Positions 1 through 7,209 of a stretch of DNA of 23,733 nucleotides are shown piece after piece (position 1 is the first letter of the stretch; each line of letters starts with the position of its first letter). Source of the DNA: a virus; the IMG/VR virus record IMGVR_UViG_3300045994_000309, positions 1 through 23,733 of that record; one strand, 5' to 3'. The notes beneath the pieces are model-generated. The model ran no database searches, had not been told where the DNA came from, and worked only from the letters and a program-made list of their open reading frames with translations. The position numbers and the translations under genes are program-made.

Positions 1-57
1 GGTAAACGGGCTCGCAGAATTTCGGTAGATTCTCAGCGCCCTTAAGTGTCATTAAAC

Positions 58-579
58 ATGAGAGTTACAGAGAAGGCCGACAAGACGCCGCTACTCGTGA
101 CGAGGGTCAGGCTGGCCGGCGTGTTTGGGAAAGAGCCACGCACGATTGCCCGCTGGCTGGAAGACGGCCTCCCGGTGGCGCAACCGGGCCGTCCTGGAAA
201 GGCGGCGCTTTTCGATGTGGGTGTGTGCGTCCAATGGGTGATCCAGCGGGAAGTGGCGGCAGTTGTCGGCGACGGGGAGGGGTTGTCACCCCAGCATCAG
301 CGCGCCCTGTTAGATCGGAAGCGGACTGAAGAACTTGAGTTGCGGATCCAGGTGAAGCGCGGGGCGTTGGTGCCGGCGGAGGACGTGGCACGGGATTTCG
401 CCGACTGTGCCACCTCAGTCAAGGCCCGACTCAGGCGGGTGCCGTCGTCGGTGGCGGATCGGGTGGTGGCGATAGCGAGCCAGGGGCCGCACGCGATCAA
501 GGCGTTGTTGCTCGGCGAGATTGACGAGGCGCTCCGAGAGCTGTCGACACAGGCCGACGTGGACAAAGGCGCGGCATGA
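58..579 (+). CDS. terS: terminase small subunit, Nu1-like
   Basis: This is the DNA-recognition subunit of the packaging motor. It binds phage DNA and hands it to the large terminase encoded next. The N-terminal part (about residues 18-65) reads as a Nu1-type winged HTH: an LAGVFGKEPRTIARW helix pair is followed by GLPVAQPGRPGKAALFD, the usual 'wing' before a W-containing helix. The middle (LLDRKRTEELELRIQVKRG, then LVPAEDV) is the charged helix and conserved turn seen in many Nu1/gp3-type subunits. I chose ATG 58. An in-frame GTG at 46 would add four residues, and neither has a clear SD. The 3' end overlaps terL by 4 nt (ATGA), which suggests translational coupling. A Nu1 plus GpA pair usually means cos-type packaging, but no cos site can be identified in the short upstream flank. 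Confidence 0.85.
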   Translation: MRVTEKADKTPLLVTRVRLAGVFGKEPRTIARWLEDGLPVAQPGRPGKAALFDVGVCVQWVIQREVAAVVGDGEGLSPQHQRALLDRKRTEELELRIQVKRGALVPAEDVARDFADCATSVKARLRRVPSSVADRVVAIASQGPHAIKALLLGEIDEALRELSTQADVDKGAA

Positions 580-2435
580 CCGGCCTTCAGCAGGCGTTCT
601 ATCATGCGCTGACGCCGCCGCCGAATCTCAGCGTCAGCGAATGGGCCGACCAGTTTCGGGTGCTCTCACCAGAGGCCTGCTCGGAACCTGGGCAATGGAA
701 CACGAATCGCGCCCCACATCTCCGGGCCATTATGGACGCGATCACCGATCCGAGCATTCAGGAGATCGTGTTCATGAAGTCCTCGCAGGTCGGCGGGACG
801 GAAGTGCTCCTGAACGCCATTGGCTACACCATTGATCTGAATCCTGGGCCGGTTCTCCTTATCCAACCCACGCTGGAAATGGGCGAGGCCTTTTCGAAGG
901 ATAGGCTTGAACCCATGCTCCGCGACACGCCTGTGTTGAGGGAGAAGGTCTCCCAGAATCGCAAGGACGCCTCCAGCACGATTCGGCATAAGACGTTTGG
1001 GGGCGGGCATGTGACCATTGCCGGCTCAAACAGCGCGGCGGGCCTGGCCTCACGGCCGGTGCGGGATGTCTATGCGGATGAAGTGGACCGCTGGGAAGCC
1101 AATGTCGGCGACGAAGGCGATCCCTTAGCCTTGGCGTGGAAGCGCGCGACGACGTTCTGGAACCGGAAATTGATTGTCGTGTCGACGCCTGGAGTGAAAG
1201 GGATCTCCAGAATAGAAGCCAAGTACACCGAGAGCGATCAGCGCCAGTGCTTCGTGGCCTGTCCGCACTGCGCGACGCGGCATGTCCTGAAATGGGCGAA
1301 CGTGAAATGGACGCCGAATGATCCAGAATCGGCGCACTTAGTCTGCCCGGAGTGCGGCTGCGAGATTGACGAAGTGCAGCGGCACGCGATGCTGCAGGAT
1401 CCGGAGTGGCGCCCGACGGCGGAGTTCCACGGGACCGCGGGGTTCCATATCTGGGAGTGTTACAGTCCCTGGCGCCGGTTGGCCGACATCGTGGCGGACT
1501 TCCTCGAAGCGAAGAAGGCTCCGGACACGCTCCAAGTCTTCGTGAATACCTCGCTCGGGGAAACCTGGGAAGAGACGGCGGAACAGGCGGACACCTCGGC
1601 CCTCATCGCGCGTCGAGAGCCGTATCCGGCGACGGTCCCGGCGGGCGCGTGTTGCCTGACGAGTAGCGTGGACGTCCAGGATGATCGGCTGGAGGCGCTA
1701 GTCGTCGGTTGGGGCCCGGGCGAGGAAAGCTGGATCATCGACACGCGCGCATTCCCTGGTGATCCGCAGCGGCCTGAACCCTGGCGCGATCTTGACGAAC
1801 TCCTGGCGACGACGTTCCAACATGAGTCCGGCGCCTTTCTGGAAATTAAGGCGACGTGCATCGACACTGCCGGGCACCGGACACAGTTCGCGTATGACTA
1901 CGTCTTGAAACACCAGCACCAGCGCGTCTATGGCATCATCGGGCGCGCCGGATCGGATGAGCCGATCGTCTCCGCGCCGATGCAGAAACACAGCGGGAAA
2001 GACCCACGCAGGATTCCTATGTTCAAGGTGGGCGTCGATACCTGCAAGGCCTTGATTTATAGCCGGTTGAAAATCACCGCAAACGGCACCGGGTACATTC
2101 ATCTCCCGTTGCCTCATCAGACCAAAGCCGGGGAACATCGCGCCGGCGTGGACGAAGAGTTCATCGCCCAGTTAACGGCAGAAAAGCTTGTGACGAAACA
2201 CAAGAACGGAATCCCGGCCCGGTTCTGGCAGCAGATGCGACCTCGCAATGAGGCGCTGGATTTGATGGTTTACAACATCGCGGCCCTTCGACTCCTCCGA
2301 CCAGATTTAGCGGCGATGGCGGCGCTGCTCAATCCGAGCGCGGCTCCGAGGCCTGTGCCGGCTTTTGTCCCCGCACCGCGCACGCCGTGGATTCAGCGGT
2401 CGCCGCGCGGGAACTGGTTGCACGGGAGACGCTGA
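576..2435 (+). CDS. terL: terminase large subunit, lambda GpA family
   Basis: This is the ATPase and nuclease of the packaging motor, which acts at the portal vertex. At 619 residues it matches the GpA family (about 600-650). A deviant Walker A (KSSQVGGTE, residues 68-76) follows EIVFM. A Walker B (VYADEVD, about 165-171) and a motif III-like VVSTPG (201-206) complete the ATPase. A zinc-ribbon-like cluster CPHC...CPECGC (residues 229-262) is typical of GpA proteins. The C-terminal half has SVDVQDD and CIDTAGH segments that fit the acidic RNase H-like nuclease core. The ATG overlaps the terS stop. The stop (TGA) overlaps the start of the next small ORF by one base. I see no truncation or missing motif. 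Confidence 0.95.
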   Translation: MTGLQQAFYHALTPPPNLSVSEWADQFRVLSPEACSEPGQWNTNRAPHLRAIMDAITDPSIQEIVFMKSSQVGGTEVLLNAIGYTIDLNPGPVLLIQPTLEMGEAFSKDRLEPMLRDTPVLREKVSQNRKDASSTIRHKTFGGGHVTIAGSNSAAGLASRPVRDVYADEVDRWEANVGDEGDPLALAWKRATTFWNRKLIVVSTPGVKGISRIEAKYTESDQRQCFVACPHCATRHVLKWANVKWTPNDPESAHLVCPECGCEIDEVQRHAMLQDPEWRPTAEFHGTAGFHIWECYSPWRRLADIVADFLEAKKAPDTLQVFVNTSLGETWEETAEQADTSALIARREPYPATVPAGACCLTSSVDVQDDRLEALVVGWGPGEESWIIDTRAFPGDPQRPEPWRDLDELLATTFQHESGAFLEIKATCIDTAGHRTQFAYDYVLKHQHQRVYGIIGRAGSDEPIVSAPMQKHSGKDPRRIPMFKVGVDTCKALIYSRLKITANGTGYIHLPLPHQTKAGEHRAGVDEEFIAQLTAEKLVTKHKNGIPARFWQQMRPRNEALDLMVYNIAALRLLRPDLAAMAALLNPSAAPRPVPAFVPAPRTPWIQRSPRGNWLHGRR

Positions 2436-2617
2436 TGGCTGAGCGCAGCATCCCTATTCCTCCGGCGATTTGGGCGCGCATCGTGGCCTGGCTGGCGCAG
2501 GGCGGGACTGGCCGTATTACGCTCGATGCCCATCACGGCAAGGTGCAGGACGCCTGGATCAACGAGCGGATTCGCGCCGGCGATGTCTCGCCGATTGACA
2601 GTCACGCCAAAGTATGA
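2435..2617 (+). CDS. small conserved-looking phage protein of unknown function
   Basis: This 60-residue ORF starts at ATG 2435, in a TGATG overlap with terL and with GGGAG about 6 nt upstream. Together these make it likely to be translated. The protein begins with an amphipathic stretch (IPPAIWARIVAWLAQGGTG) and continues with alternating residues (RITLDAHHGKVQDAWINERI) that suggest a short beta-hairpin and helix. Small proteins with this helix-GGTG-strand pattern often sit between terL and the gpW/portal genes. I know no established role. Its stop lies inside the promoter-like region that precedes the gpW leader. Confidence 0.65.
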   Translation: MAERSIPIPPAIWARIVAWLAQGGTGRITLDAHHGKVQDAWINERIRAGDVSPIDSHAKV

Positions 2618-2618
2618 T

Positions 2619-2629
2619 TGTGCTACACT
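2619..2629 (+). promoter_or_regulatory. candidate extended -10 promoter before gpW leader
   Basis: TGTGCTACACT is a good extended -10 match (TGn followed by TACACT). A perfect TTGACA lies at 2595-2600, but 23 nt from TACACT, too far for a classical pair. A second -10-like TATGAT (2613-2618) is too close to it (12 nt). Initiation near 2636 would give a transcript that runs into the terminator-like hairpin ending at 2761. It is visible only as a sequence match. Confidence 0.35.
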
Positions 2630-2657
2630 GACGTTCGTTGCCGGCCTCTGCCTGCCC

Positions 2658-2704
2658 CTGATCGCGTGACGCCTTCGCGCGTTACTTCCTCAAGGCGCGA
2701 TCAG
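2658..2704 (+). other. perfect 9-bp inverted repeat in the gpW leader (RNA stem-loop)
   Basis: CTGATCGCG at 2658-2666 is the exact reverse complement of CGCGATCAG at 2696-2704. The 29-nt loop carries a second complementary pair (CGCCTT at 2670-2675 with AAGGCG at 2692-2697), so two overlapping pairings are possible. It lies in the 142-nt gap between two genes, in an otherwise packed operon, and precedes the terminator-like hairpin. With the upstream promoter-like site it could form a small RNA or a 5' leader of about 125 nt. Confidence 0.5.
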
Positions 2705-2714
2705 CCCACCAGTC

Positions 2715-2761
2715 ACGCCCCGTTTTCGGCCTTTGCGCCGAAGGTGAGGGCGTTTCTTTTT
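2715..2761 (+). terminator. intrinsic-terminator-like hairpin overlapping the gpW ribosome site
   Basis: ACGCCC (2715-2720) pairs with GGGCGT (2748-2753), and TTCGGC (2725-2730) pairs with GCCGAA (2737-2742). The loop is CTTTGC, with small internal bulges, and the tract TTTCTTTTT ends at 2761. This has the form of a rho-independent terminator. The 3' side (AAGGTGAGGG, 2741-2750) is also the best SD for the TTG start at 2760, so the same RNA could hide the SD instead of, or as well as, stopping transcription. Confidence 0.6.
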
Positions 2762-2966
2762 GCCTTGGTCAGCCGTAGATATTGAAACGCTGAAAGCGGC
2801 CATCCTTGATCGCAAGGGTGCGCGCCAGATCACATTTGCCGATCAATCCGTGACCTTCGATTCCATCGACGACATGCGCAAGCTCCTCGCCGATATGCAG
2901 GCGGACGTGAATACCGCCTCGAATCGCTCGAGCACGCGGTACGCCGCGACCAGGAAAGGCGTGTAG
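2760..2966 (+). CDS. head-tail joining protein, gpW-like
   Basis: This 68-residue protein resembles lambda gpW, the small protein that plugs the portal after packaging and forms the surface for gpFII and the tail. Visible support is the helix-hairpin-helix pattern: DIETLKAAILDRKGA, a short strand pair QITFADQSVTFDS, then IDDMRKLLADMQADV. This is the fold order and size of gpW, and it sits just before the portal gene as in lambda. The start is inferred as TTG 2760 because GAGGG lies 9 nt upstream and no ATG or GTG exists before the conserved helix. The start overlaps the U-tract of the terminator-like hairpin, so expression may depend on how that RNA folds. Confidence 0.75.
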   Translation: MPWSAVDIETLKAAILDRKGARQITFADQSVTFDSIDDMRKLLADMQADVNTASNRSSTRYAATRKGV

Positions 2967-4817
2967 ATGTCCACGCATTGGCTCGATCGCGTCACGGCGC
3001 CGATTGCTCCCCGCTGGACCCTCCGCCGCGCGCGCGCGCGCATGACCGGAGAACTCCTGCAGCGGCATTATGAGGCGGCCAGCGTCGGGCGCCGCACGAT
3101 GGGCTGGAATCGCTCCAGCACCGATGCGAATAGCGCCGCCGGTCCCGGACTTGCGAAACTCCGTGACGCCGCGCGCGATCTCGTCAGGAACAATCCATAC
3201 GCGGAGTCGGCGCTCTCGACGATTGTGGATCATGCGGTGGGCTGGGGCATCGTGCCAAAACCGTTGCCGCGCTCACAAGAGGCCCTCGATTCATGGAAGC
3301 GTTGGGCAGAGAGTACGGACTGCGATGCGGACGGCCGCCATGATTTCGCCGGCCTGCAGAAACTCGTGATGCGGACGATCGTGGAATCCGGCGAAGTCTT
3401 AGTCCGCCGGCGCTTCCGCTTGCCGCAAGACGGACTCTCGATTCCGATCCAGCTTCAAATCCTCGAACCCGACTTTCTCGATACGAGTAAGGATTTTCTG
3501 ACGCTCGCCAACGGCGGCCGGATCATCCAGGGCGTTGAATTCGATGCCATTGGCCGCAGCGTCGCTTACTGGCTGTTCCGTGAACATCCCGGATCGAATC
3601 TCGCCGGAATGCCCGCCTCGACGCGCGTCCCGGCCGACGGCGTCCGGCATATCTTCCGAAGTCAGCGTCCTGGTCAGGTGCGTGCCGCCTCCTGGTTCGC
3701 GCCGGTCCTTCTGCGCTTCAAAGACTTCGACGAATTCGAAGACGCCACACTGATGAAACAGAAGATCGCCGCCTGTCTGGCGGTGATCACGAGTGATGTG
3801 GATGGATCGGCGCCGGCCTTGGGCACAGTCGATCCGTCGCGTCCAGACATCGACAGCCTTGAGCCGGGGGCCATCATCAATGCCGCGCCGGGACGCACGA
3901 TCGAAGTGGTGCAGCCGCCGACCGTGCGGGAGTATGCCGATTATTGTGCCACGACGCTGCGTAGCATCGCGAGCGGCATCGGGGTGACGTACGAAGATTT
4001 GACGGGGAACTACGAAACCCTGTCGTTCTCGGCCGCGCGGATGTCGCGCATCCGTCACCAGGTGCGTGTGGATGATTGGCGCTGGCGTCTTCTGATTCCA
4101 CAGTTCTGCGATCCCGTGTGGCAATGGGTCGGCCAAGCGGCGGCGATAGCGAATACCCCAGGACTCCGCACGCAGCCGACGGCGGAATGGACCGCGCCGC
4201 CGATGCCGATGATCGAGCCTGATAAGGAAGGGCTTGCCTATCAGCGCAACATTCGATCCGGCATCATGACGCTGTCGGAAGCGATTCGCGAGCGCGGCTA
4301 TGACCCTGACGACATGCTCGGCGAGCTCGCTGCCGACTTCAAGAAACTCGACGGTCTTGGTCTGGTGCTTGACAGCGATCCTCGCAAGATGACGCAAGCC
4401 GGACAGGCGCAAAGCTTAACGCCGGCGGCTGCGGCACCCATCGACGCCGCAACTGCCAGCTCACGCGTGCTTGATTTCGCCTACGACGTGATTCGCGCGG
4501 AAGCGGCGCGCCCCATTGCGATCGATGCGCATATCGACCGCGGCGCGATTCAAGTCACCACGCCAGAGGTTAGGGTCGCCGGCCCTCAGATCACCTTTGC
4601 GAAAGATTCCATTCACACCGAAACGCCGGTCACGATCGCACCGGGAGCTGTTCGCGTGGATGTGCCGCTCTTGGCAGAATCGGTACACGTCGCCGCAGGA
4701 CGGAAAGTCATCGAGCGCGACAAAGACAATCGGATCACCGCGGTTCGCCATGAAGGCATCCCCGCCAACATTCATCTCGTCAGCGACGCGAAGGAACCTG
4801 CGACACGTGGCGCATAA
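2967..4817 (+). CDS. portal protein, lambda family
   Basis: This 616-residue protein forms the dodecameric ring through which DNA enters and leaves the capsid. Lambda-family portal signatures are visible in order: NPYAESALSTIVDHAVGWGI near residues 75-95, the GVEFDAIGRSVAYW strand pair, LEPGAIINAAPGRTIEVVQP, and GIGVTYEDLTGNYETLSFSA followed by ARMSRIRHQ. The ATG at 2967 has AGGAAAGG 7 nt upstream. The last 125 or so residues (about 491-616) are not standard portal core. They are rich in alternating Val/Ile-x-Val/Thr and Pro segments (IQVTTPEVRVAGPQITF, TETPVTIAPGAVRVDVP) and end in RKVIERDKDNRITAVRHEG, a module I associate with the C-termini of some phage head proteins. The end overlaps the next gene by 11 nt. 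Confidence 0.92.
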   Translation: MSTHWLDRVTAPIAPRWTLRRARARMTGELLQRHYEAASVGRRTMGWNRSSTDANSAAGPGLAKLRDAARDLVRNNPYAESALSTIVDHAVGWGIVPKPLPRSQEALDSWKRWAESTDCDADGRHDFAGLQKLVMRTIVESGEVLVRRRFRLPQDGLSIPIQLQILEPDFLDTSKDFLTLANGGRIIQGVEFDAIGRSVAYWLFREHPGSNLAGMPASTRVPADGVRHIFRSQRPGQVRAASWFAPVLLRFKDFDEFEDATLMKQKIAACLAVITSDVDGSAPALGTVDPSRPDIDSLEPGAIINAAPGRTIEVVQPPTVREYADYCATTLRSIASGIGVTYEDLTGNYETLSFSAARMSRIRHQVRVDDWRWRLLIPQFCDPVWQWVGQAAAIANTPGLRTQPTAEWTAPPMPMIEPDKEGLAYQRNIRSGIMTLSEAIRERGYDPDDMLGELAADFKKLDGLGLVLDSDPRKMTQAGQAQSLTPAAAAPIDAATASSRVLDFAYDVIRAEAARPIAIDAHIDRGAIQVTTPEVRVAGPQITFAKDSIHTETPVTIAPGAVRVDVPLLAESVHVAAGRKVIERDKDNRITAVRHEGIPANIHLVSDAKEPATRGA

Positions 4818-5211
4818 CTTTAAATTAGCGACGGCTGCGGTAGATGTGGCGGCCAATGCGGTGACGACCCTGTTGAATGGCGGCAAGCTGCGGATCTATA
4901 GCGGGGCACAACCTGCGAATGCCAACGCCACTGCTGGCTTCAACACGTTATTGGCGGAACTGACCTTTGGTGCGCCCGCCTTCGATCCTGCGGTGGCGGG
5001 CATGGCGACGGCCCGTCCCCTCACAGCGGACGGCTCGGCCAAAGCAACCGGGACGGCTATCTGGTTTCGTGCGCTCAAGAGCGATGACACGCCGATCTTC
5101 GATGGGTCCGTCGATACTTCTGGCGCGGATCTCAATCTGACCACCGCGGCGATTCTTCAGAATGCGATCGTCTCGATTAGCAGCCTAACGTATAGCCATC
5201 CAAAATCATGA
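4807..5211 (+). CDS. conserved phage structural protein (LRIYSG/QPAN type)
   Basis: This is a 134-residue protein if it starts at GTG 4807, where AAGGA lies 11 nt upstream and the gene overlaps the portal stop. The open frame extends further upstream inside the portal gene, but the recognisable family starts with FKLATAAVDVAANAVTTLL. The pattern NGGKLRIYSGAQPANANA, then LLAELTFGAPAF, then ATGTAIWFRALKSDDTPIFD and SVDTSGADLNL is familiar from many proteobacterial phages and prophages. There it is annotated as hypothetical or virion-associated. The beta-rich, Thr/Ala-rich composition suggests a virion surface component. I have no firm function. Confidence 0.7.
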   Translation: MAHNFKLATAAVDVAANAVTTLLNGGKLRIYSGAQPANANATAGFNTLLAELTFGAPAFDPAVAGMATARPLTADGSAKATGTAIWFRALKSDDTPIFDGSVDTSGADLNLTTAAILQNAIVSISSLTYSHPKS

Positions 5212-5489
5212 ATTCAAGTGGGGGGAACGGAAGCGACATGCTGTCCAAAACACTATCAGCGCCTCGAGGTGCACCACTGCCGCAGTCAGAGGCCGTGCTC
5301 CAGAATCAGCTTCTCACCATGCTGACCGATCTGCCGGTCGGCACGGCGATCGGCGTGGCCTGCTCGTTCCTGCTGCATTGCTCCTATAACCACCATGTCG
5401 AATTTCGTCGTGTGATGAACGAGAAGGTGATCCGAGAAGGGTTCCGCGGCATGTCGCTGCTGGAAATGTTCAAGCGAGAGAGTCAATAA
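5208..5489 (+). CDS. hypothetical phage protein
   Basis: I do not recognise this 93-residue protein. ATG 5208 overlaps the previous stop. ATG 5238 is an alternative start, with GGGGGAA about 10 nt upstream and GGAAG 4 nt upstream, and would give 83 residues. A moderately hydrophobic segment (LPVGTAIGVACSFLLHCSY, about residues 42-60) is followed by a basic, helical C-terminal half ending EMFKRESQ. One short membrane or buried helix is possible but not convincing. It lies between two beta-rich virion-type proteins in one transcription unit. Confidence 0.55.
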   Translation: MNSSGGNGSDMLSKTLSAPRGAPLPQSEAVLQNQLLTMLTDLPVGTAIGVACSFLLHCSYNHHVEFRRVMNEKVIREGFRGMSLLEMFKRESQ

Positions 5490-5501
5490 GGAGTTTCTAT
5501 T

Positions 5502-5948
5502 ATGGCCAAAGGTACAGCGTACGCGAACAGTCTTTTACTACTCGTGTTCAACGCGACACTGTTCGCCAACGTCGCGGTCAACGCCACATCGTCGCCCATC
5601 ACGAGCATCTTCGCGGCGTTGCACACGTCCGATCCCGGCTCGGCAGGGGATCAGACGACGAACGAGATGACAACCGGTGCGTATGCGAGCTATGCGCGCG
5701 TGGCGGTGACGCGCGCTTCTGGCGCCGGCGGCTGGACGGTGACCACCAACAGCGTCAGTCCATACGCGGCGATCACCTTCCCGGCTGGCACTGGCGGATC
5801 AGGCGCCACGGCGACCCACTTCAGCTTAGGCACGCTGACATCAGGGGCTGGCGTGCGGCTCTACAGCGGCACGGTAACGCCGAACATCGTGTGTGGCAAC
5901 GGGATAACGCCAAGCCTCAGCACCGCGAGCACTGTTTCTGAAACATGA
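5502..5948 (+). CDS. phage tail-fibre-associated protein family
   Basis: This 148-residue protein has a textbook SD (AAGGAG, 8 nt before ATG 5502). It belongs to a family common in phages and prophages and often labelled tail fibre protein. Features are AKGTAYANSLLLLVFNATLF, ITSIFAALHTSDPG, a YASYARVAV strand, GGWTVTTNSVSPYAAITFP, then ATHFSLGTLTSGAGVRLYSG and a C-terminal GNGITPSLSTAS. The series of short beta-strands and Gly/Thr loops fits a beta-sandwich surface protein. Its exact place in the virion is not established. The HNH endonuclease gene follows after 57 nt of AT-rich DNA. Confidence 0.75.
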   Translation: MAKGTAYANSLLLLVFNATLFANVAVNATSSPITSIFAALHTSDPGSAGDQTTNEMTTGAYASYARVAVTRASGAGGWTVTTNSVSPYAAITFPAGTGGSGATATHFSLGTLTSGAGVRLYSGTVTPNIVCGNGITPSLSTASTVSET

Positions 5949-5968
5949 GTTCTAGTAACAGAAACTAG
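5934..5968 (+). repeat. overlapping short inverted repeats after the 5502 gene
   Basis: GTTTCTG (5934-5940) is repeated inverted as CAGAAAC (5959-5965). Overlapping this, CTAGT (5952-5956) and ACTAG (5964-5968) flank AACAGAA. The two pairings exclude each other. No strong U-tract follows, so this is at best a weak terminator or a boundary scar of the HNH insertion. Confidence 0.35.
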
Positions 5969-5981
5969 GATTTATGCTGTA

Positions 5982-6005
5982 GTATCATCCTGAAAGGGGT
6001 GATAC
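5982..6005 (+). promoter_or_regulatory. SD-sequestering hairpin of the HNH gene
   Basis: GTATCATCC (5982-5990) pairs over nine positions (one G-T wobble) with GGGTGATAC (5997-6005), around a TGAAAG loop. The 3' arm and loop contain the SD AAAGGGG (5993-5999), and the stem ends exactly at the ATG at 6006. Folding would hide the ribosome site. Phage homing endonuclease genes such as T4 I-TevI are known to be controlled by hairpins of this kind. Confidence 0.6.
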
Positions 6006-6938
6006 ATGGGACGACACACAGGCGTAACAGATGAGCAGATCGTGATGATGTATGCAGAGCTTGGGAGTGGGCCAAAGACCGCACAGCAGTTCGGGTTAAG
6101 CACGCCGACTGTCTATGCAGCGTTGAAGCGACAAGACGTTTTACGAACGGGTAATGTGCGCGCATCAGACGAGGCGATCATCGAAGCCTACCAACGGCTT
6201 AACAGCGGCATTGCGATCACGAAAGAACTCAACGTCTGCGATCGGACCGTGTATGAGGTGCTCGCGAAGCACGGCATCGAAACAACTGGCCTCCAGAAAT
6301 ATCGTGACCGTGTTCGCAAACTGACTACTAAGCAAGTGGATGCGATCGTTACGAGATACATCGCCGGAGAGTCCGCGAATGTGCTCGGTGAGGCGCATGG
6401 ATGCTCGGCCACCACGATATTGCTGGCACTCAGATCCAGGCGCGTGGGCATTCGAACGCAGGCGCGTTTGTCTGCTCAGGAAAAACAGCAGGTGCTCGCG
6501 CTCTATACGTCTGGCAAGACGATGATCGATATTGCTGAATTGCTTAGCAGGACATCAGCCACCGTTGCGAGATTTCTCCACTCTCAACATCCTGAGCGAG
6601 TGCGCCCGAGTCACGGGTTTGGTCCTGATAGCAAAACGTGGAAGGGTGGCCGGATGGAGCACGGCGGGTACGCCTATGTGCTGCTGCCTCCAGACGATCC
6701 GTTCGCTTCGACTATGCGCATGAAGTCCGGCTATGTACTGGAACACCGCATCGTCAAAGCGCGAGCCCTTGGCCGCCCGTTGTTACCAACTGAAACCGTG
6801 CATCACATCGACGGCAACAAGATGCACAACGCGCCGGACAATCTTCAACTTCGCCGCGGCAAGCACGGCAAAGGCACGGCTCTATGCTGTGCCGACTGCG
6901 GCTCAAGAAATATCGTCACTGTTTTACTGGAGACCTAA
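6006..6938 (+). CDS. HNH endonuclease with four tandem HTH repeats (free-standing homing type)
   Basis: This 310-residue nuclease probably cuts DNA site-specifically. The nuclease core is C-terminal: EHR (246-248), then VHHIDGNKMHNAPDNLQL (265-282), matching the HNH_3 pattern with H266/H267, N271, H274, N275 and N279. Upstream lie four similar helical units (about residues 7-45, 53-91, 106-147 and 155-192). Each has the form 'sequence-helix, xxIAxxLxxSxxTVxxxL', as in HTH DNA-binding repeats. A short Cys cluster (CCADC) follows the HNH core but has too few ligands for a clear zinc site. It sits alone between structural genes with a lower-GC 5' flank, as expected for a mobile free-standing endonuclease. 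The next gene starts one base after its stop. Confidence 0.88.
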   Translation: MGRHTGVTDEQIVMMYAELGSGPKTAQQFGLSTPTVYAALKRQDVLRTGNVRASDEAIIEAYQRLNSGIAITKELNVCDRTVYEVLAKHGIETTGLQKYRDRVRKLTTKQVDAIVTRYIAGESANVLGEAHGCSATTILLALRSRRVGIRTQARLSAQEKQQVLALYTSGKTMIDIAELLSRTSATVARFLHSQHPERVRPSHGFGPDSKTWKGGRMEHGGYAYVLLPPDDPFASTMRMKSGYVLEHRIVKARALGRPLLPTETVHHIDGNKMHNAPDNLQLRRGKHGKGTALCCADCGSRNIVTVLLET

Positions 6939-6939
6939 C

Positions 6940-7209
6940 ATGTTAGTTACAGGCAAGGATGCGGACGGCATCGAACGCACGATCAACGTCCCCTCGAAAG
7001 TCGTCACAGCCGTGGGTATTTCGGTCAACACCCATCATGGCCCAGAGGTCAATACCTATCTTGAGGGTGTGATGGCGGCCGAAGTGTTGCGGTGTAACGC
7101 GGAAGGCATCAGCACAGAGGATAAACATTCTAAGGTGATCAAAGCGCGGATGCTGGCGGCCAAGCAGCGCGCCATGATTACGTTAGGGTTGGAGGAGAAG
7201 ACTCGATGA
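6940..7209 (+). CDS. hypothetical protein
   Basis: I do not recognise this 89-residue protein. It starts at ATG 6940, one base after the HNH stop; the same frame stays open upstream inside the HNH gene, but that part is only a shadow. The N-terminal half looks beta-rich (TGKDADGIERTINVPSKVVT). The C-terminal half is helical and basic (KVIKARMLAAKQRAMITLG). No SD is obvious, so coupling to the HNH gene is likely. Its stop overlaps the next start (ATGA). Confidence 0.6.
   Translation: MLVTGKDADGIERTINVPSKVVTAVGISVNTHHGPEVNTYLEGVMAAEVLRCNAEGISTEDKHSKVIKARMLAAKQRAMITLGLEEKTR

Noticed and set aside
3399-4412. 337-codon minus-strand open frame opposite the portal gene
   Set aside because: It is a shadow of the portal gene, with Arg/His-rich composition, no SD and no recognisable motif.
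4516-4806. Upstream extension of the 4807 gene inside the portal gene
   Set aside because: It is Arg/Ser-rich out-of-frame reading of the portal C-terminus. The recognisable family begins after GTG 4807, which has an SD.
5934-5968. Strong terminator after the 5502 gene
   Set aside because: The two short inverted repeats exclude each other and no T-tract follows. Kept only as a weak repeat feature.
6733-6939. Upstream extension of the 6940 gene inside the HNH gene
   Set aside because: Out-of-frame shadow of the conserved HNH core; ATG 6940 right after the HNH stop is the sensible start.
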